Below are positions 52,963 through 64,000 of a stretch of 64,000 bases of DNA, in pieces. Position numbers and translations under genes: made by a program. The stretch's first letter is position 1; every line of letters starts with the position of its first letter. Under the pieces are notes generated by a model, which saw only the letters and a program-made list of their open reading frames with translations, was not told where the DNA came from and ran no database searches. Source of the stretch: Emydura subglobosa (taxonomy: Eukaryota > Chordata > Testudines > Chelidae); contig ML679974.1 in NCBI GenBank assembly GCA_007922225.1, positions 9,178,397 through 9,242,396 on the forward strand, written 5' to 3'.

Positions 52963-55900
52963 TACATACACTTACGCATCTCAAGCAAGAGACACACACC
53001 TCTGCCCCAAGATTCCCACCACTATGTTAATAAAACATTACATAAACCCTAAAGGACAAACATTATAAAGCCAATCTCGATATAAAGATATGTATCTATA
53101 ATTATGCTAACTAAAGCTGCATCCACTTCCTCAACCGGGATTAACATTATTTCCAAGGGAAACATGGAGCCTCTGTTGCAACAGTGCAGTTTTCTATTCA
53201 TAGTTTAACCACTTTTTCCCCTCTCCACCGGGTCCAGTCCATTGTTTAATGTTGCAGTTAATGTTCATCCAGACCATTAATATATTCCCAGCAATCTAAC
53301 CTATAACCAGTTGCCCTGTATTAACAAAAAGGGTGTTGGGGTTGGGAAAGGTGAGGGACAGAATATTAAGATTTCTTCAGGCAGAAGCTTTTATATTCAA
53401 CCCAAAAAAAACTTTTAGCTACATATGAACAAGCACAAATCATTCAGAATATCATAAACATGAAGCCAAAAAAGTGAATTAATGTGTAAAAAAAATTGAG
53501 AAACTATTAGGAATTATCTTTTAAAAGTGGAGGTTGTTATTTCTTTGATCTATTCAAGCCACAGATTTATCTAGGCTTCTGCATTATGTAGAGAAGTGTG
53601 TGTGTATCTAGCAGTAACGTATGGGTGTAATTTTCTATCCTCTAATTAATTCTTGAACAACATATCGGCTTCTTTCAACTGCTATTTTCCCACCCATCAA
53701 ACCTCCTATGTTGTAATAGTTCTGTAAACAAACTCTTAAATTCAAGTGCCACTGAGAGAATTCCTTAGCAGAACTTTATCACTGCAGCCATTGATCCAGT
53801 GACCTAAGGTTCATATAATAAGGTAAGTTACTCTAATATTGTCTAACTGTTTGTTCACCTCTCTTCTCTAAGCAGAACAGCCAACATTCTTCCCTGAGTG
53901 GCAAGAACTGAAAAATTGGTATGAGTTCTTGGACTGTCAATTATGACCCAGAATTGTAAAAACAGTCTCCTGAGGAAGTCCATTTGCTCATGGCAACAGT
54001 GTGCATTCCAGGGTCATTGGGGTTTTTTTGTTTTAATACTGGGAATAAAAGAAAAATCCAAAATAAAATATCATAAAGAAGAAAGCACATTTAGATAATT
54101 TTAAGATGGAGCAACAAAGTAACTTAAGACAAAAACCAAACATTTAGGAATGTGTGCCAGCTGTAATTTTGAATTCCTTACATTTTATTTTTTCTTGTAC
54201 ATTAACATTACTTAAACAAAACTTTTATATACATTTTTACACTCCTATTTTAATGTACAGAAAATGTAATTTCATAATAACTTTTAACCATCAGGTACAT
54301 AGATCTCTCTCTCACACACACACTTTCACATATCTATGTACATTTCATACTCAGCATAACAGCAACTATGGTTTATTATGTAAATATATATTTATTATTG
54401 TACTAATCCACAATATGAACTATCAAGTGCTCAGAAACATTAAAGGACACTGAAAAAAATACCATACTTGACTATTAACCAAGTTTTAAATGGCAATGGG
54501 TTGTTTTTGATTGGTTTTTTGTTTGTTTGTTTTTTAGAATGGACATGTTTTTAAAATGTAAAATCATTAAATAATTTACAAGTGTAGAAAAATGGTGTTT
54601 GTTGTTATTACTGTACTTTTACGTCTCTCGAGTATAATTTTATCTCAGCAACTCTGCAATCACCCCTAAAGGATAAAAGCAATTTGCAGCGGGGCTGTGG
54701 ACAGCTACTGAAATCCAGGGCCTCAACAGGTTAGTTAAGAAAGCATGTTCAAAGTTAAAATGCCGGACCAACGTTATGAGTGTGGTTCTGACTGATATAA
54801 ACTGAATTGCCCTCGCAGGATTGGAGTGGGAAACTTGTGAGTTCCCTCAGCTTGCCTTCTCTGAGCCCTTATGCTTTCCACTACATAGCAAAGTGCATAG
54901 ATTGGGTGGGCAGGAGGGAGGTGGGGGCAGTTTGAGCATTGCAATATATACTTCTGAGCCAAATTGCTATTCTTTGCTGGTCTGCATTAGTACTCATATT
55001 TTCTGGATTTGAATTGTTTCATGTAAGCTGCAGTGTGCAGCACAAGTTCAATTTCTGTTTAAATGCAAAAGGTGATTTGATGGGCTTGTTAACAGCATTA
55101 CTGGAAACTTTTATATTCTTTTATATTTAATCACAGACGGAGAGGCTGCTCTTAGGGTGAAAGGGTAAATTTGCTAACCCTACCCATTCAAGCTTTAAAC
55201 TTACTCCTCAAAGCACCAAACAAAGGTGCCTACTGTGCTGTTTATTCTGAAATTTTAAACCTATCTACTAGGAACAAATCTCAGACAATCAGATTCTTTC
55301 ACAAAGACTACTGAACAGCCATCAGATAAGTCTAACAGATTTCATCACTACCAACCTATGCCCACTTGAACTGACAACCGTAAAGGACATGTATTCCTGT
55401 ATTGCCTTAAAATTACCAATCTTCTGAGTCATACAGTTCTCTGGCTTCTCTGTTGTTTTACAAAATAGGCAGCAAATATTCTAACTAGGTGCAGGCAATG
55501 TCAGTTTATGATTGGCAAAGCAAGTCTAAAACTGGTTTTGGAGTATAAGGCATATGATGATTGCATCATTTTATTTGGAAGAAAAGGTGGTAATTTTAAA
55601 TTGAAAATTGAAAATGCTGATACATTAGGAGAGGGATTACCAGAAGGATTATAGCATACCTGATGTAAAAGAGAATTATAATGTATCTGATATACTGTAA
55701 AATGAAAAGGCTTCCATCATTAATTCTGAATCATATGAAGGAGGGGAAGTATTATTACAAGATTGATAAGTAGGAGGACAAAGATTAGAGTGAGGCAGAC
55801 ATAAGGGGAGAAGAGTTACCATGTATATGACGTAAGCATAGAAAATTATAGTGTAGCTGATATGAGTAAGATTTACTGGGGAAATGACTGTTTTGCACCA

Positions 55901-56578
55901 TTTAATGTAAATTATCTAAGCACAACTATCTTCCTTTGTTTTATATCTTACGTACCCAATAAATCAGGCTATAAATTTAAAGCAAAGTAACTTTCAGGAG
56001 AACTAAATTAAATTTACAATACGATGTACATTATTTTAGTATTTCTACTGATAAAGACAAATTGTATTCAAAGGGTTGGTGCATTGAAGTTTTTAACTAA
56101 CCAGGAAAACATCTGCACTTCAATAATCTGGAACAATCACCTATTTTATTGAGTAATTACTCAGGAGGATATAAAATTATATTACCACTTTCATTTCAAT
56201 AGCAGAAAATACCTATTCGAGCAAATGATCTGCTTATTTTTCTGCAAACATGACTCATTTTATAAAATGAGCAAGGTAATTATCACTGAAGGATAAAGAA
56301 TCAGCAGACAATACATGATTATATTTAAAAGGAGAATGCAAAATTCCCATTGAACTGTTGACAGTTTATAGTAGTTAGAATTTCCCCTTTCAAAGGATTT
56401 AAAATGAGTCCAATGAATTTCAAGCTGTTTGGGAAATTGACAAAAAGGCTCCAAAAGGTGTTTCCATTAAAGTGGATTTTTAAGATGCATATATTACAGC
56501 AGTGCAGTTGTTTTCCCTTAATCTTATCAAATACTATAAAAGAATTAATTGATTCTTCTGATGAATTAAACTGCTTAC

Positions 56579-56632
56579 CTTTGAGCCTCGCTCATTAAAA
56601 ATAATTTCAACATCTAAGATTTTACCAAATTG
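56579..56632 (-). CDS. RBFOX1: RBFOX1 54-nt exon: middle of RRM
   Basis: Encodes 18 residues, QFGKILDVEIIFNERGSK, phase 0 at both ends. This is the end of RRM helix 1, strand 2 and the loop leading to strand 3 (RNP1). The acceptor is CTTTTCAG directly before CAATTTGG, and the donor is AAAG|GTAAGC. Its length and borders match the small RRM exon of vertebrate RBFOX genes. The sequence is shared by all three paralogues, so this exon alone does not separate RBFOX1 from RBFOX2 or RBFOX3; its neighbours do. It lies 3,224 bp downstream of the 144-nt exon and 5,317 bp upstream of the 93-nt exon. Confidence 0.96.
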
Positions 56633-56931
56633 CTGAAAAGAAATAGAAAAGTCACATGAACATAAGAAAATGTGAAAACATCATAGCAGAGACAAAGCAA
56701 AGATATTTTATAGCATTAGAAGATTTAACTATATTAAATTACAGGCCAGTCAAGCAATAAAAAATGACAAACTGGAGAGTAGCTGAATCAAAGGCATGAT
56801 GTGATGAGTCTGATACACAGCTAAACAATGTCACTACCATTCTGCATAATCAACATCAGCAATTAAAATATAGTAGCACCTGCTGACAGTGAACCAAGTT
56901 ATGGTTAAACTCATATCACAGTCAAGTTAAA

Positions 56932-57167
56932 GAGAAAAGGTGGGTGAAGTAATATTTGTTATTGGACCAATCTCTGTTGGTGAGAGAGACACGCTTTTGA
57001 GCTTACTCAGACCTCTTGTTCAGGTGAGAGGACCTGAAGAAGAGCTCTCTATAAGCTTAAAAGCTTGTCTCTCTCATCAACAGAGATTGGTCCAATAAAA
57101 GATGTTACCTCACTCACTTTGTCTCTCTAATATCCTGAGACCAACATGGCTACAACACTGCATATTA
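56932..57167. mobile_element. Palindromic DNA transposon (MITE), copy 2
   Basis: Same family as 40232-40419 and less rearranged: AAGGTGGGTGAAGTAATATT...GGACCAATCTCTGTTGGTGA on the left, ATCAACAGAGATTGGTCCAA...TTACCTCACTCAC on the right. It keeps the central loop CCTGAAGAAGAGCTCTCT, which copy 1 has lost. Confidence 0.78.
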
Positions 57168-57654
57168 GAGTGAAGTGAAAGTCCTAAAGTTTTACATACT
57201 TTTCAATGGCCTTTCATTCCTCGTTTCAGTATAGGTGATATCCCACTATGTAACTCCCCTTGGAATGCAGCAATCACCACCTACCAGACAGGTGCTGCAT
57301 TTAAAGGTGATTATCATCTCCCTCTCATTCTCTGAGGAATCCCCTTGGTCTTGCTGGAGTTGCTTCCCAGGGAATGAAGAGGAACAAGGTGATATTTACT
57401 ACAGCTACTTCCTGCTGTGAGTAAAGATATAGGGTGAAATTCTGGCTTTATTTAAAAATCAAATGGGAATTCTGTTATTTTCAGTGGAGCCAGGATTTCA
57501 CCCATATCTTCTAAAATGATGCACCACAGCATCCAGTGCCCCGCTCAAAGATGATACAGACTCTTCCACAGCGCTGACTTTTCCCCCCAAACAAGCCTGT
57601 CCTGCCATAGTGGAACTCTGCTGACTGAGAACATTACTTGTGTGTTGGACTAAA

Positions 57655-57760
57655 CCCTACATCCTATAATAATAATTTATATTATTATTGGTGTCATGAT
57701 GCCCCTAGGCAGTGTTCAAACATACAAAAACACAGGTCCTGTCCCAAAGAAAAAATGTTA
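57655..57760 (-). mobile_element. L2-like 3' tail, reversed, second fragment
   Basis: TAATAATAATTTAT, then GATGCCCCTAGGCAGTG and AGGTCCTGTCCCAAAG: the same tail as at 37.6 kb, in the same orientation. Confidence 0.5.
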
Positions 57761-59787
57761 CACTATACCTGCTTTGATAAAGGGACTGAATACTAACCCT
57801 GGGCAGTATTTAGTAAGGATAAGTCAGAAATTTTTTTGTTGTGACACATTTTATGATGTGACACTTTCCAATGCATCATTCAGTGTGTCATGTTCTGTTA
57901 TTTCATGTGTCATTAACATGTCATGTGAAGCAGTGTAACACTGCTGAGGCAATGTAAGTGACAAACAATATACTACAATGGAAAGACAAAATAAAACAGA
58001 CAGAAGCAGAATAGCCTAGTGAGTGTATAAGATACTCCAGAAATTAGACTTTATTTCAGTCTACTAAATATGTTAAGATATATTAAGCAAATCCATGACA
58101 AGAAATATAGAGTTTCTTCTATTGCTTTGACTTTTTAGGAAAATTAGCACACACTTATCCTTCAACCTTCCTTCCATCACAATTATATTTATCCTCCAAC
58201 TGACTAACGCGTTAACCACTACCGTTAGTCTATAAGCAGATGATTCTCTAATATTTAAACTATAATTGGTATATATATAAAGCTTGGTAAAGTTGGAAAA
58301 ACAAAACCCAAACTGGTAAATAAGCTTGATCCCCTCAACTCATGCCCCTAAAAAGAAATCAAGTTCATAACAAGATCAAGATGCAAAGGATGGTTTCTGT
58401 ATCAGGCTTCATTTCAGAAACATCACTAGAATTTGCAATTACAGAAATTTGAATTTTCCACCAGTTTAGAAGCTCAGATTTTTCTGCACTGTCCAGGCTG
58501 GTTTAACAATGAACAACTGAAAAACTGAACTTGCTGGGTCTTTTAGGAATCTGTTTGCCTCAGTTTGCAAGTTGGAGCTTAATGCAGATATAGTTCCAAT
58601 AGTGTTACTGTTATCAAGTCATGCTGCAGATGGGGAATTCCTGATCTTCCAATCTGAAAGTAAGATTTTTTGAGTTTTCTGAATCCTAATAAATTTGAAA
58701 TGCAAAAAACAAATGTAACTTTAGTTGGATTTTAACACCCACAAAACAACCCTTGCATTTTATGCATTTAGAAATAGAATCCACCTGTTTTCTGAATTGC
58801 TTTATTTAAATATAATTGCCTTACATATATTTTATCTACAGAGTTCCCATAGAATAGATCATCAGATTCTTTACCATTTTGTGCTCTGAAATGTATGGCA
58901 TTAGCTACACCTTTGTATTTGGGGCTGAACAAGGGGAGCTTCTAGGGCTATTCAGATATGTTTATGTGAAAATCTCTCTCTCTCCCACCATCATGTCAGG
59001 ATTCAGCTCCCAGTACATAGCTAAGTAAACACTTCTTCTGCTCCATACAAAATACATACTCCAAATTGCAATGTTAAGGTTGTTTCAAAAAAAGAGAATT
59101 AGAAGATAAATTCATTATAAATTATAGTGAATGTAAGTCAATACTTGGCATATTTTGAGCCTTCTCAACTTTTAATGGAATTCTTTTATTAAGTGGGACT
59201 ATCATATATTAAATAAAACTCATGCATAACATATGTGTGTGTGTACACACCTCTATATACTCATACCCACATAAAATAACTGCAGGTTCAAAATCTAATG
59301 TAATATGCTGCTCCAACATAAGAGTATATATGTGTAATTTATGCTTAAGATGATATGAATAGGTGGGGAAAAAAGCAGGTCCAGCACTGGAGTATCTTAC
59401 ACATTCTATCTGTCCATGTACCATTCTTTGTGAAAGGAGGCTAACAATGCAATTGTTAGGCCAAGTAATGCCTATTTTTACTACTATGCTTTTAAAGATC
59501 CAGAACCATGGGTGTATAATTCAAGGTGAACAGAAGACTTCACAAGGGAGTATGTAAGTGTGTAATAATTTAAGACAGTATTATTTGCTTTCTTAGTGTA
59601 CAAGAACATATGATATTCTGGAGATCTGACATCAGGTTATAGCTCTGTAGAGTACGTATAGTATCATTTCTCCTTACACATAGGATAAGGAAGTCAGTGA
59701 ATTAGTTATGAGCAATGGGGAAAAAGGTTCTTTCAATGGAAAGCATTAGGTAATCTTAACTTTAGTTATTGCTGCCAGCTCCATCTA

Positions 59788-60000
<213 letters not shown>

Positions 60001-61049
60001 CTAAAAGAATTAAAGCAAAATAAAGTAAAACATGCTCTAAGGATTGCTCTAGTTTTTTATATAAAAACAGTGGTGGGATTAACTCTCCAGCAAGACACAC
60101 AACTGAAAAAGAAAGAAGGAATCATTCACCCACCAATGCACAAGAAAAGCAGAAATTAGTGATGTGAAATATCTGTTAAGTTCACCTAGTCCACTGTTAG
60201 ATCTATTTCAACATCCCTAATGTTGCATAGGACTTAGAAAGAAACAAGTAGCATGGGAAATAAGAACATAAACAATTTAATTTACCCTTTTAAATGTATT
60301 TAAATAAATAAAGAATAAAAAATGTAGCCCTGAATTGTAACATTGTGGAAACATCTTTAGCCTCCATCACTGTTTTCTAAAAGAAGTTGAAGCACAATGG
60401 CCAGAAAACAGCCTGTCAGTAACAACACATTATAAACTATCATGTTAGATTAGAACTTGTACCTTCATGCAGAGGCAGGAGGGATTTTCACTCCACTCCA
60501 AGAGAGAGGGAACATCATCACATCCTATTGGTAATTTTATAAGCAGTTAATGGGTATCAGAGGATAACTTTATCTAGAGGAACAGTCACCATTACTGAAA
60601 ATGCCTTTACTATGGAAGGGAACAGAAGTACCATTAGAGGCAATGTAACAAGTTTCAAGAATGCCAAGCTAAACATGAAAGCCAGAAATTGACTTTTGAA
60701 GAATTTCACATTGGTACAAGACCACTTGTCCAACGGCACTTCTATGGGTATGCTGAATTACAGTTTTAAAATAATGTTTTACATTTGGATTACATCACAA
60801 CTACAGTGCGCTTCAGTTTAACAAACTTAATTAGGAATTACAAAAACATGATTAAAATACATTCAATTATTAATAGCATTATGTCAGTCATCTGAAAATT
60901 AAAATTAATCATCTTCAGTCAAACAGTACTTTGGAGAACTCTCTATTCTGGCTTCTTTGATGACAATGTACAGTGCCTAATTAATTACTCTATCATATGT
61001 ATATGCTCAAGTAACAGCATTTATGAATGTGTGTGTAAATTAGAGGCTT

Positions 61050-61056
<7 letters not shown>

Positions 61057-61085
<29 letters not shown>
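61057..61085. repeat. (AT)n microsatellite
   Basis: About 14 AT units followed by mixed ACAT and CA repeats to 61108. Confidence 0.95.
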
Positions 61086-61091
<6 letters not shown>

Positions 61092-61499
61092 CATACACAC
61101 ACATATAGATTGACACAGGAAAACGGGGGTTAGAAAAAGGAAGAGGAAAGAGAATGAAGCACGAGAAAATGGAAGGATGAAAATAGAAAGACCCTTTAAT
61201 TTTCCCTTCTCTTTCACTCTTCCTTTCTTATCACATGCCTCTTCTATACATTCATTTTGCTAGTTTTCCAGTTGTCTTCTACTATTGGAGTTTAACTACT
61301 ATTCTCAGGTATGCATTTTTAAAAAATATTTTGTTTTAAATCCTGCTTCCAGCTAGCAACATCAAACTTCATCTCTCATGGTTTGAGTGCCTGCTAGCTG
61401 TATTTCATTATATCATCATTAACTATGATGGACAATAGTTTTTAAAAGTGAGAAAAGCAAACTTATCACACTGTTTAATCAATATGTTAAACAGGGTGT

Positions 61500-61829
61500 A
61501 ATAAGGCAGTCTGTCCACTTAAGGACCAGAAGGCTTGGGACCAGCCAGTCCTGTTTGCAGAGCCCTTTTAAAAACATGTGTTTGGGCCTGGTAGGAAGGG
61601 ATCAGGTGATTCCTATAAAAGGCTGAAAGAGCTCAGCTGAAGGAACAGCTACAGGAAGCAGAGTAGAGAGACAAACGCGGAAAGGCCTTTTGGTCCCTAC
61701 AAACTACTTCTGTCAGGACATAGCTTGTTTTGGTGTTACTTTTGAGTTTTTTGTTCCCACCTAAATGAAAATGGAACCAGATTGCTGGCATGTAACACTA
61801 AAAAGGTCGAAGAGCAATTTTTAAATTAA
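61500..61829 (+). repeat. Probable repeat block upstream of the CR1
   Basis: GC-richer than its surroundings, with CCTATAAAAGGCTG near 61613 and GGGACCAGCCAGTCCTG near 61539. It may be the CR1 5' region or a separate LTR-like piece. Confidence 0.35.
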
Positions 61830-64000
61830 GAGCTGGGGAAAGCCGACAGGTGTGGTGGAGCAGGTGGTTCAGACAGAGACATCCCTTCGGGGACGATCTA
61901 TTAATGGAGATTCTCTATATCCTAGTAAGGAGGAGAGGATGGAAGAGGATAAAATATGAGTAGGATCTTATGAGAAACAATCATATGAAAAAGAGTCCCA
62001 TTCAATTATATCACATGATGGCAGACAGCTAAAAAGTGACCATTTTTAAGTGCTTACATAAAAACGCTAGAAGTCTAAATACTAAGATGGGTAAACTTGA
62101 GTGCCTCGTATTAAATGAGGATATTGATATAATAGACATCACAGAAACTTAGTGGAATGAGGATAATCGATGGGGCATAGTAATACCATGATGCAAAATA
62201 CATCGGGAGGACAGAATAGGTTGTACTGGTAGGAGAGTGAAACTATATGTGAAAGAAAGCACAGAATCAATTGAAATAAAAATCTTAAGTGAACCAAACT
62301 ATGCCATAGAATCCGTATGGATAATAATTCCATCCTTGAATAACAAGAATATAACAATAGGGATACACTACTGACCACCTGACCAGGATGAAGACAGTGA
62401 CTGTAAAATGCACAGGGATATTAGAGAGGCTATAAATATAAAAAAACTCAATAAATGATGGGGGATTTCAATTATCCCCATGTTGACTGGGAACATGTCA
62501 TCTCAGGACAGGATACAAAGAAAGTTTCTTGATACCTTAAATGACTGCTTCTTGAAACAGCTAGTCCTTGAACCCACAAGAGGAGAAGCAATACTTGATT
62601 TCATCCTAAGTGGAGCACAGGATCTGGTTCAAGAGGTGAATATAGCTGAACTGCTTGGTAATAGTGACCATAACATAATAAAACTAAACATCCCTGTGGA
62701 GAGGTGGGGAACACACCAAAGCAGCCCACCAAGGTAACATTTAATTTTAGAAAGAGAAACTACACAAAAATGAATAAGTTCATTAAACAGAAATTAAAAG
62801 ATACAGTGCCAAAACGGAAATCCTTGCAAGCTGCATGGACACTTTTTAAAGGCACCATAATACTAACTCAATTTAAAGGTATACCCTAAATTAAAAAACA
62901 CAGTAAATAGGACAAAAAAAGTGCCACTGGGGCAAAACAACAAAGTAAAAGAACCAATTAGAGGCAAAAGGCATCCTTTAAAAAGTGGAAGTTACATCCT
63001 ATTGAGGAAAATAGAAAGGAGCATAAACTCTGGCAAGTGAAGTGTAAAAATATAATTAGGAAGGCCAAAAAAGAATTTGAACAACAACTAGCCAAAGACT
63101 CAAAAAGTAACAGCAAAATTTTTTTTAAATGCATCAGAAGCAGGAAGCGTGCTAAACAACCAGTGGGGCTACTGGATGACTGACACACTAAACGAGCACT
63201 CAAAGAAGATAAGGTTATTGCAGAGAAACTAAATGAACTCTTTGTAACGGTCTTCAGGCTGAGGATGTGAAAGAGATTCTCCAACCTGAGCCATATTTTT
63301 TAGGTGACAAATCTGAGGAACTGCACTAGACTGAGGTGTCATTAGAGGAGGTTTTGGAACAAATTGATAAATTACACAGTAATAAGTCACCAGGACCAGA
63401 TGGTATCCACCGAAGAGTTCTGAAGGAACTCAAATATGAAATTGCAGAACAACTAACTGTGGTATGTAACTTATCATTTCAATCAGCGTCTGTACCAGAT
63501 AACTGGAGGATAGCTAATGTGATGCCAATTTTTAGAAAAGGGTCCAGAGGCGATCCCGGTAATTAGAGGCCAGTAAGCCTAACTTCAGCACCAGGCAAAT
63601 TGGATGAAACTACAACAAAGAACAGAATTATCAGACACATAGATGAATACGATTTGTGGGGGGAAGAGTCAACATGGTTTTTGTAAAGGGAAATCATACC
63701 TCACCAATCTATTAGAATTCTTTGAGGGAGTGACAGCAAGCATGGAGACAAGGATGATCCAGTGGAAATAGTGCACTGAGATTTTTAGAAAGCCTTTGAC
63801 CAGGTCCCTCACCAAAAGCTCTTAAGCAAAGTAAGTGGTCCTCTCCTGAATCAGTAACTGCTTAAAAGATAGGAAACAAAGGATCAGTTTTCAGAATAGA
63901 GATAAATAATGGTGTCCCCCAGGGATCTGTACTGGGACCAGTACTGTTCAATGTATTCATAAATGATCTGGAAAAAGCGGTAAACAGTGAGGTGGGAAAA
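61830..64000 (+). mobile_element. CR1/L3-like LINE, cut by the window edge
   Basis: A decayed CR1-type LINE antisense to the host gene. Positions 62080-62735 give an endonuclease in pieces: NARSLNTKMGKLECLVLNED, DIIDITET, YYRPPDQD-like with a stop, and the family's catalytic GNSDHNII near 62655. A basic linker follows. From 63336 the RT reads NKSPGPDGIHRRVLKEL and DNWRIANVMPIFRKGSRGDP. At 63910-63990 it reaches [20 protein letters not shown]. Stops, such as the one at 63565, make it inactive. The 5' boundary is uncertain and the 3' part lies beyond the window. Confidence 0.88.

Larger units (their letters stand above)
51262..56578 (-). other. RBFOX1 intron, 5.3 kb, upstream of RRM exon
   Basis: Its 3' 800 bp carries the TGCATG cluster and a purine-rich tract (51829-51890 on the plus strand, pyrimidine-rich in the transcript). 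A hAT-like repeat lies at 52722-52962. From 53000 to 56578 I see only AT-rich unique sequence and a short CT/CA microsatellite near 54306. Confidence 0.85.
60001..64000 (-). other. RBFOX1 intron upstream of the 144-nt exon
   Basis: It continues beyond the right edge. It holds AT-rich unique sequence from 60001 to about 61500, including a long AT microsatellite, then a repeat block and a CR1 LINE in the opposite orientation to the gene. No upstream RBFOX1 exon was found in these 4 kb. Confidence 0.8.

Noticed and set aside
54154..54453. 99-codon plus-strand open frame
   Set aside because: Antisense intron sequence through a CT/CA microsatellite, with no domain.

Overview
This window is vertebrate nuclear DNA: AT-rich, intron-dominated and full of old retrotransposon and DNA-transposon copies. 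It carries six internal coding exons of an RBFOX splicing regulator on the minus strand. The peptide matches RBFOX1 (also called FOX1 or A2BP1) better than RBFOX2 or RBFOX3. It has [13 protein letters not shown] before the [19 protein letters not shown] inside it, [17 protein letters not shown] after it, and the RBFOX1 cassette [12 protein letters not shown]1 LINEs with FVDD reverse transcriptase and GNSDHN endonuclease motifs, plus palindromic hAT-type elements, point to a sauropsid. The exact sequence flavour of the CR1, hAT and LTR copies is most like turtles; that species call rests on my memory of repeat families, not on a search.

Gene layout, in transcription order from right to left: intron and a CR1 copy (64000-60001); 144-nt exon (60000-59857); 54-nt exon (56632-56579); 93-nt exon (51261-51169); 61-nt exon (49488-49428); 54-nt exon (43340-43287); 81-nt cassette (23043-22963); then about 23 kb of the next intron, running off the left edge. 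All six have AG/GT borders and compatible phases, and joined they give 487 nt of open reading frame. The first four encode the whole RNA recognition motif, which binds (U)GCAUG. The last two begin the C-terminal domain. The N-terminal exons lie beyond the right edge and the remaining C-terminal exons beyond the left edge.

The most interesting signal is regulatory. The hexamer TGCATG, the RBFOX protein's own target, is heavily clustered on the transcribed strand around the RRM exons. It overlaps both splice sites of the 93-nt exon and the donor of the 61-nt exon, and lies 20 nt past the donor of the 144-nt exon. This fits the known autoregulatory skipping of the RRM exon, which yields a dominant-negative protein. 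A possible poison exon sits between the 93- and 61-nt exons, and the 81-nt cassette uses a CT microsatellite as its polypyrimidine tract.

Repeats by region: 5.6 kb short palindrome; 6.38-8.0 kb CR1, sense to the gene; 10.7 kb CR1 tail; 11.4-11.7 kb decayed L2-like reverse transcriptase; 14.1 and 32 kb L2-like 3' ends; 18 and 20 kb short palindromes; 26, 30 and 44 kb dispersed or LTR-like blocks; 32.8 kb long palindromic element; 36.1-37.1 kb complete solo LTR with a 5-bp target duplication; 40.2 and 56.9 kb two copies of one palindromic transposon; 52.7 kb hAT-like element; 61.8 kb to the end, CR1 antisense to the gene. A 10-base assembly gap lies at 16330-16339. I found no bacterial, CRISPR, tRNA or rRNA feature, and no wholly new system; the autoregulatory splicing architecture is the strongest lead.
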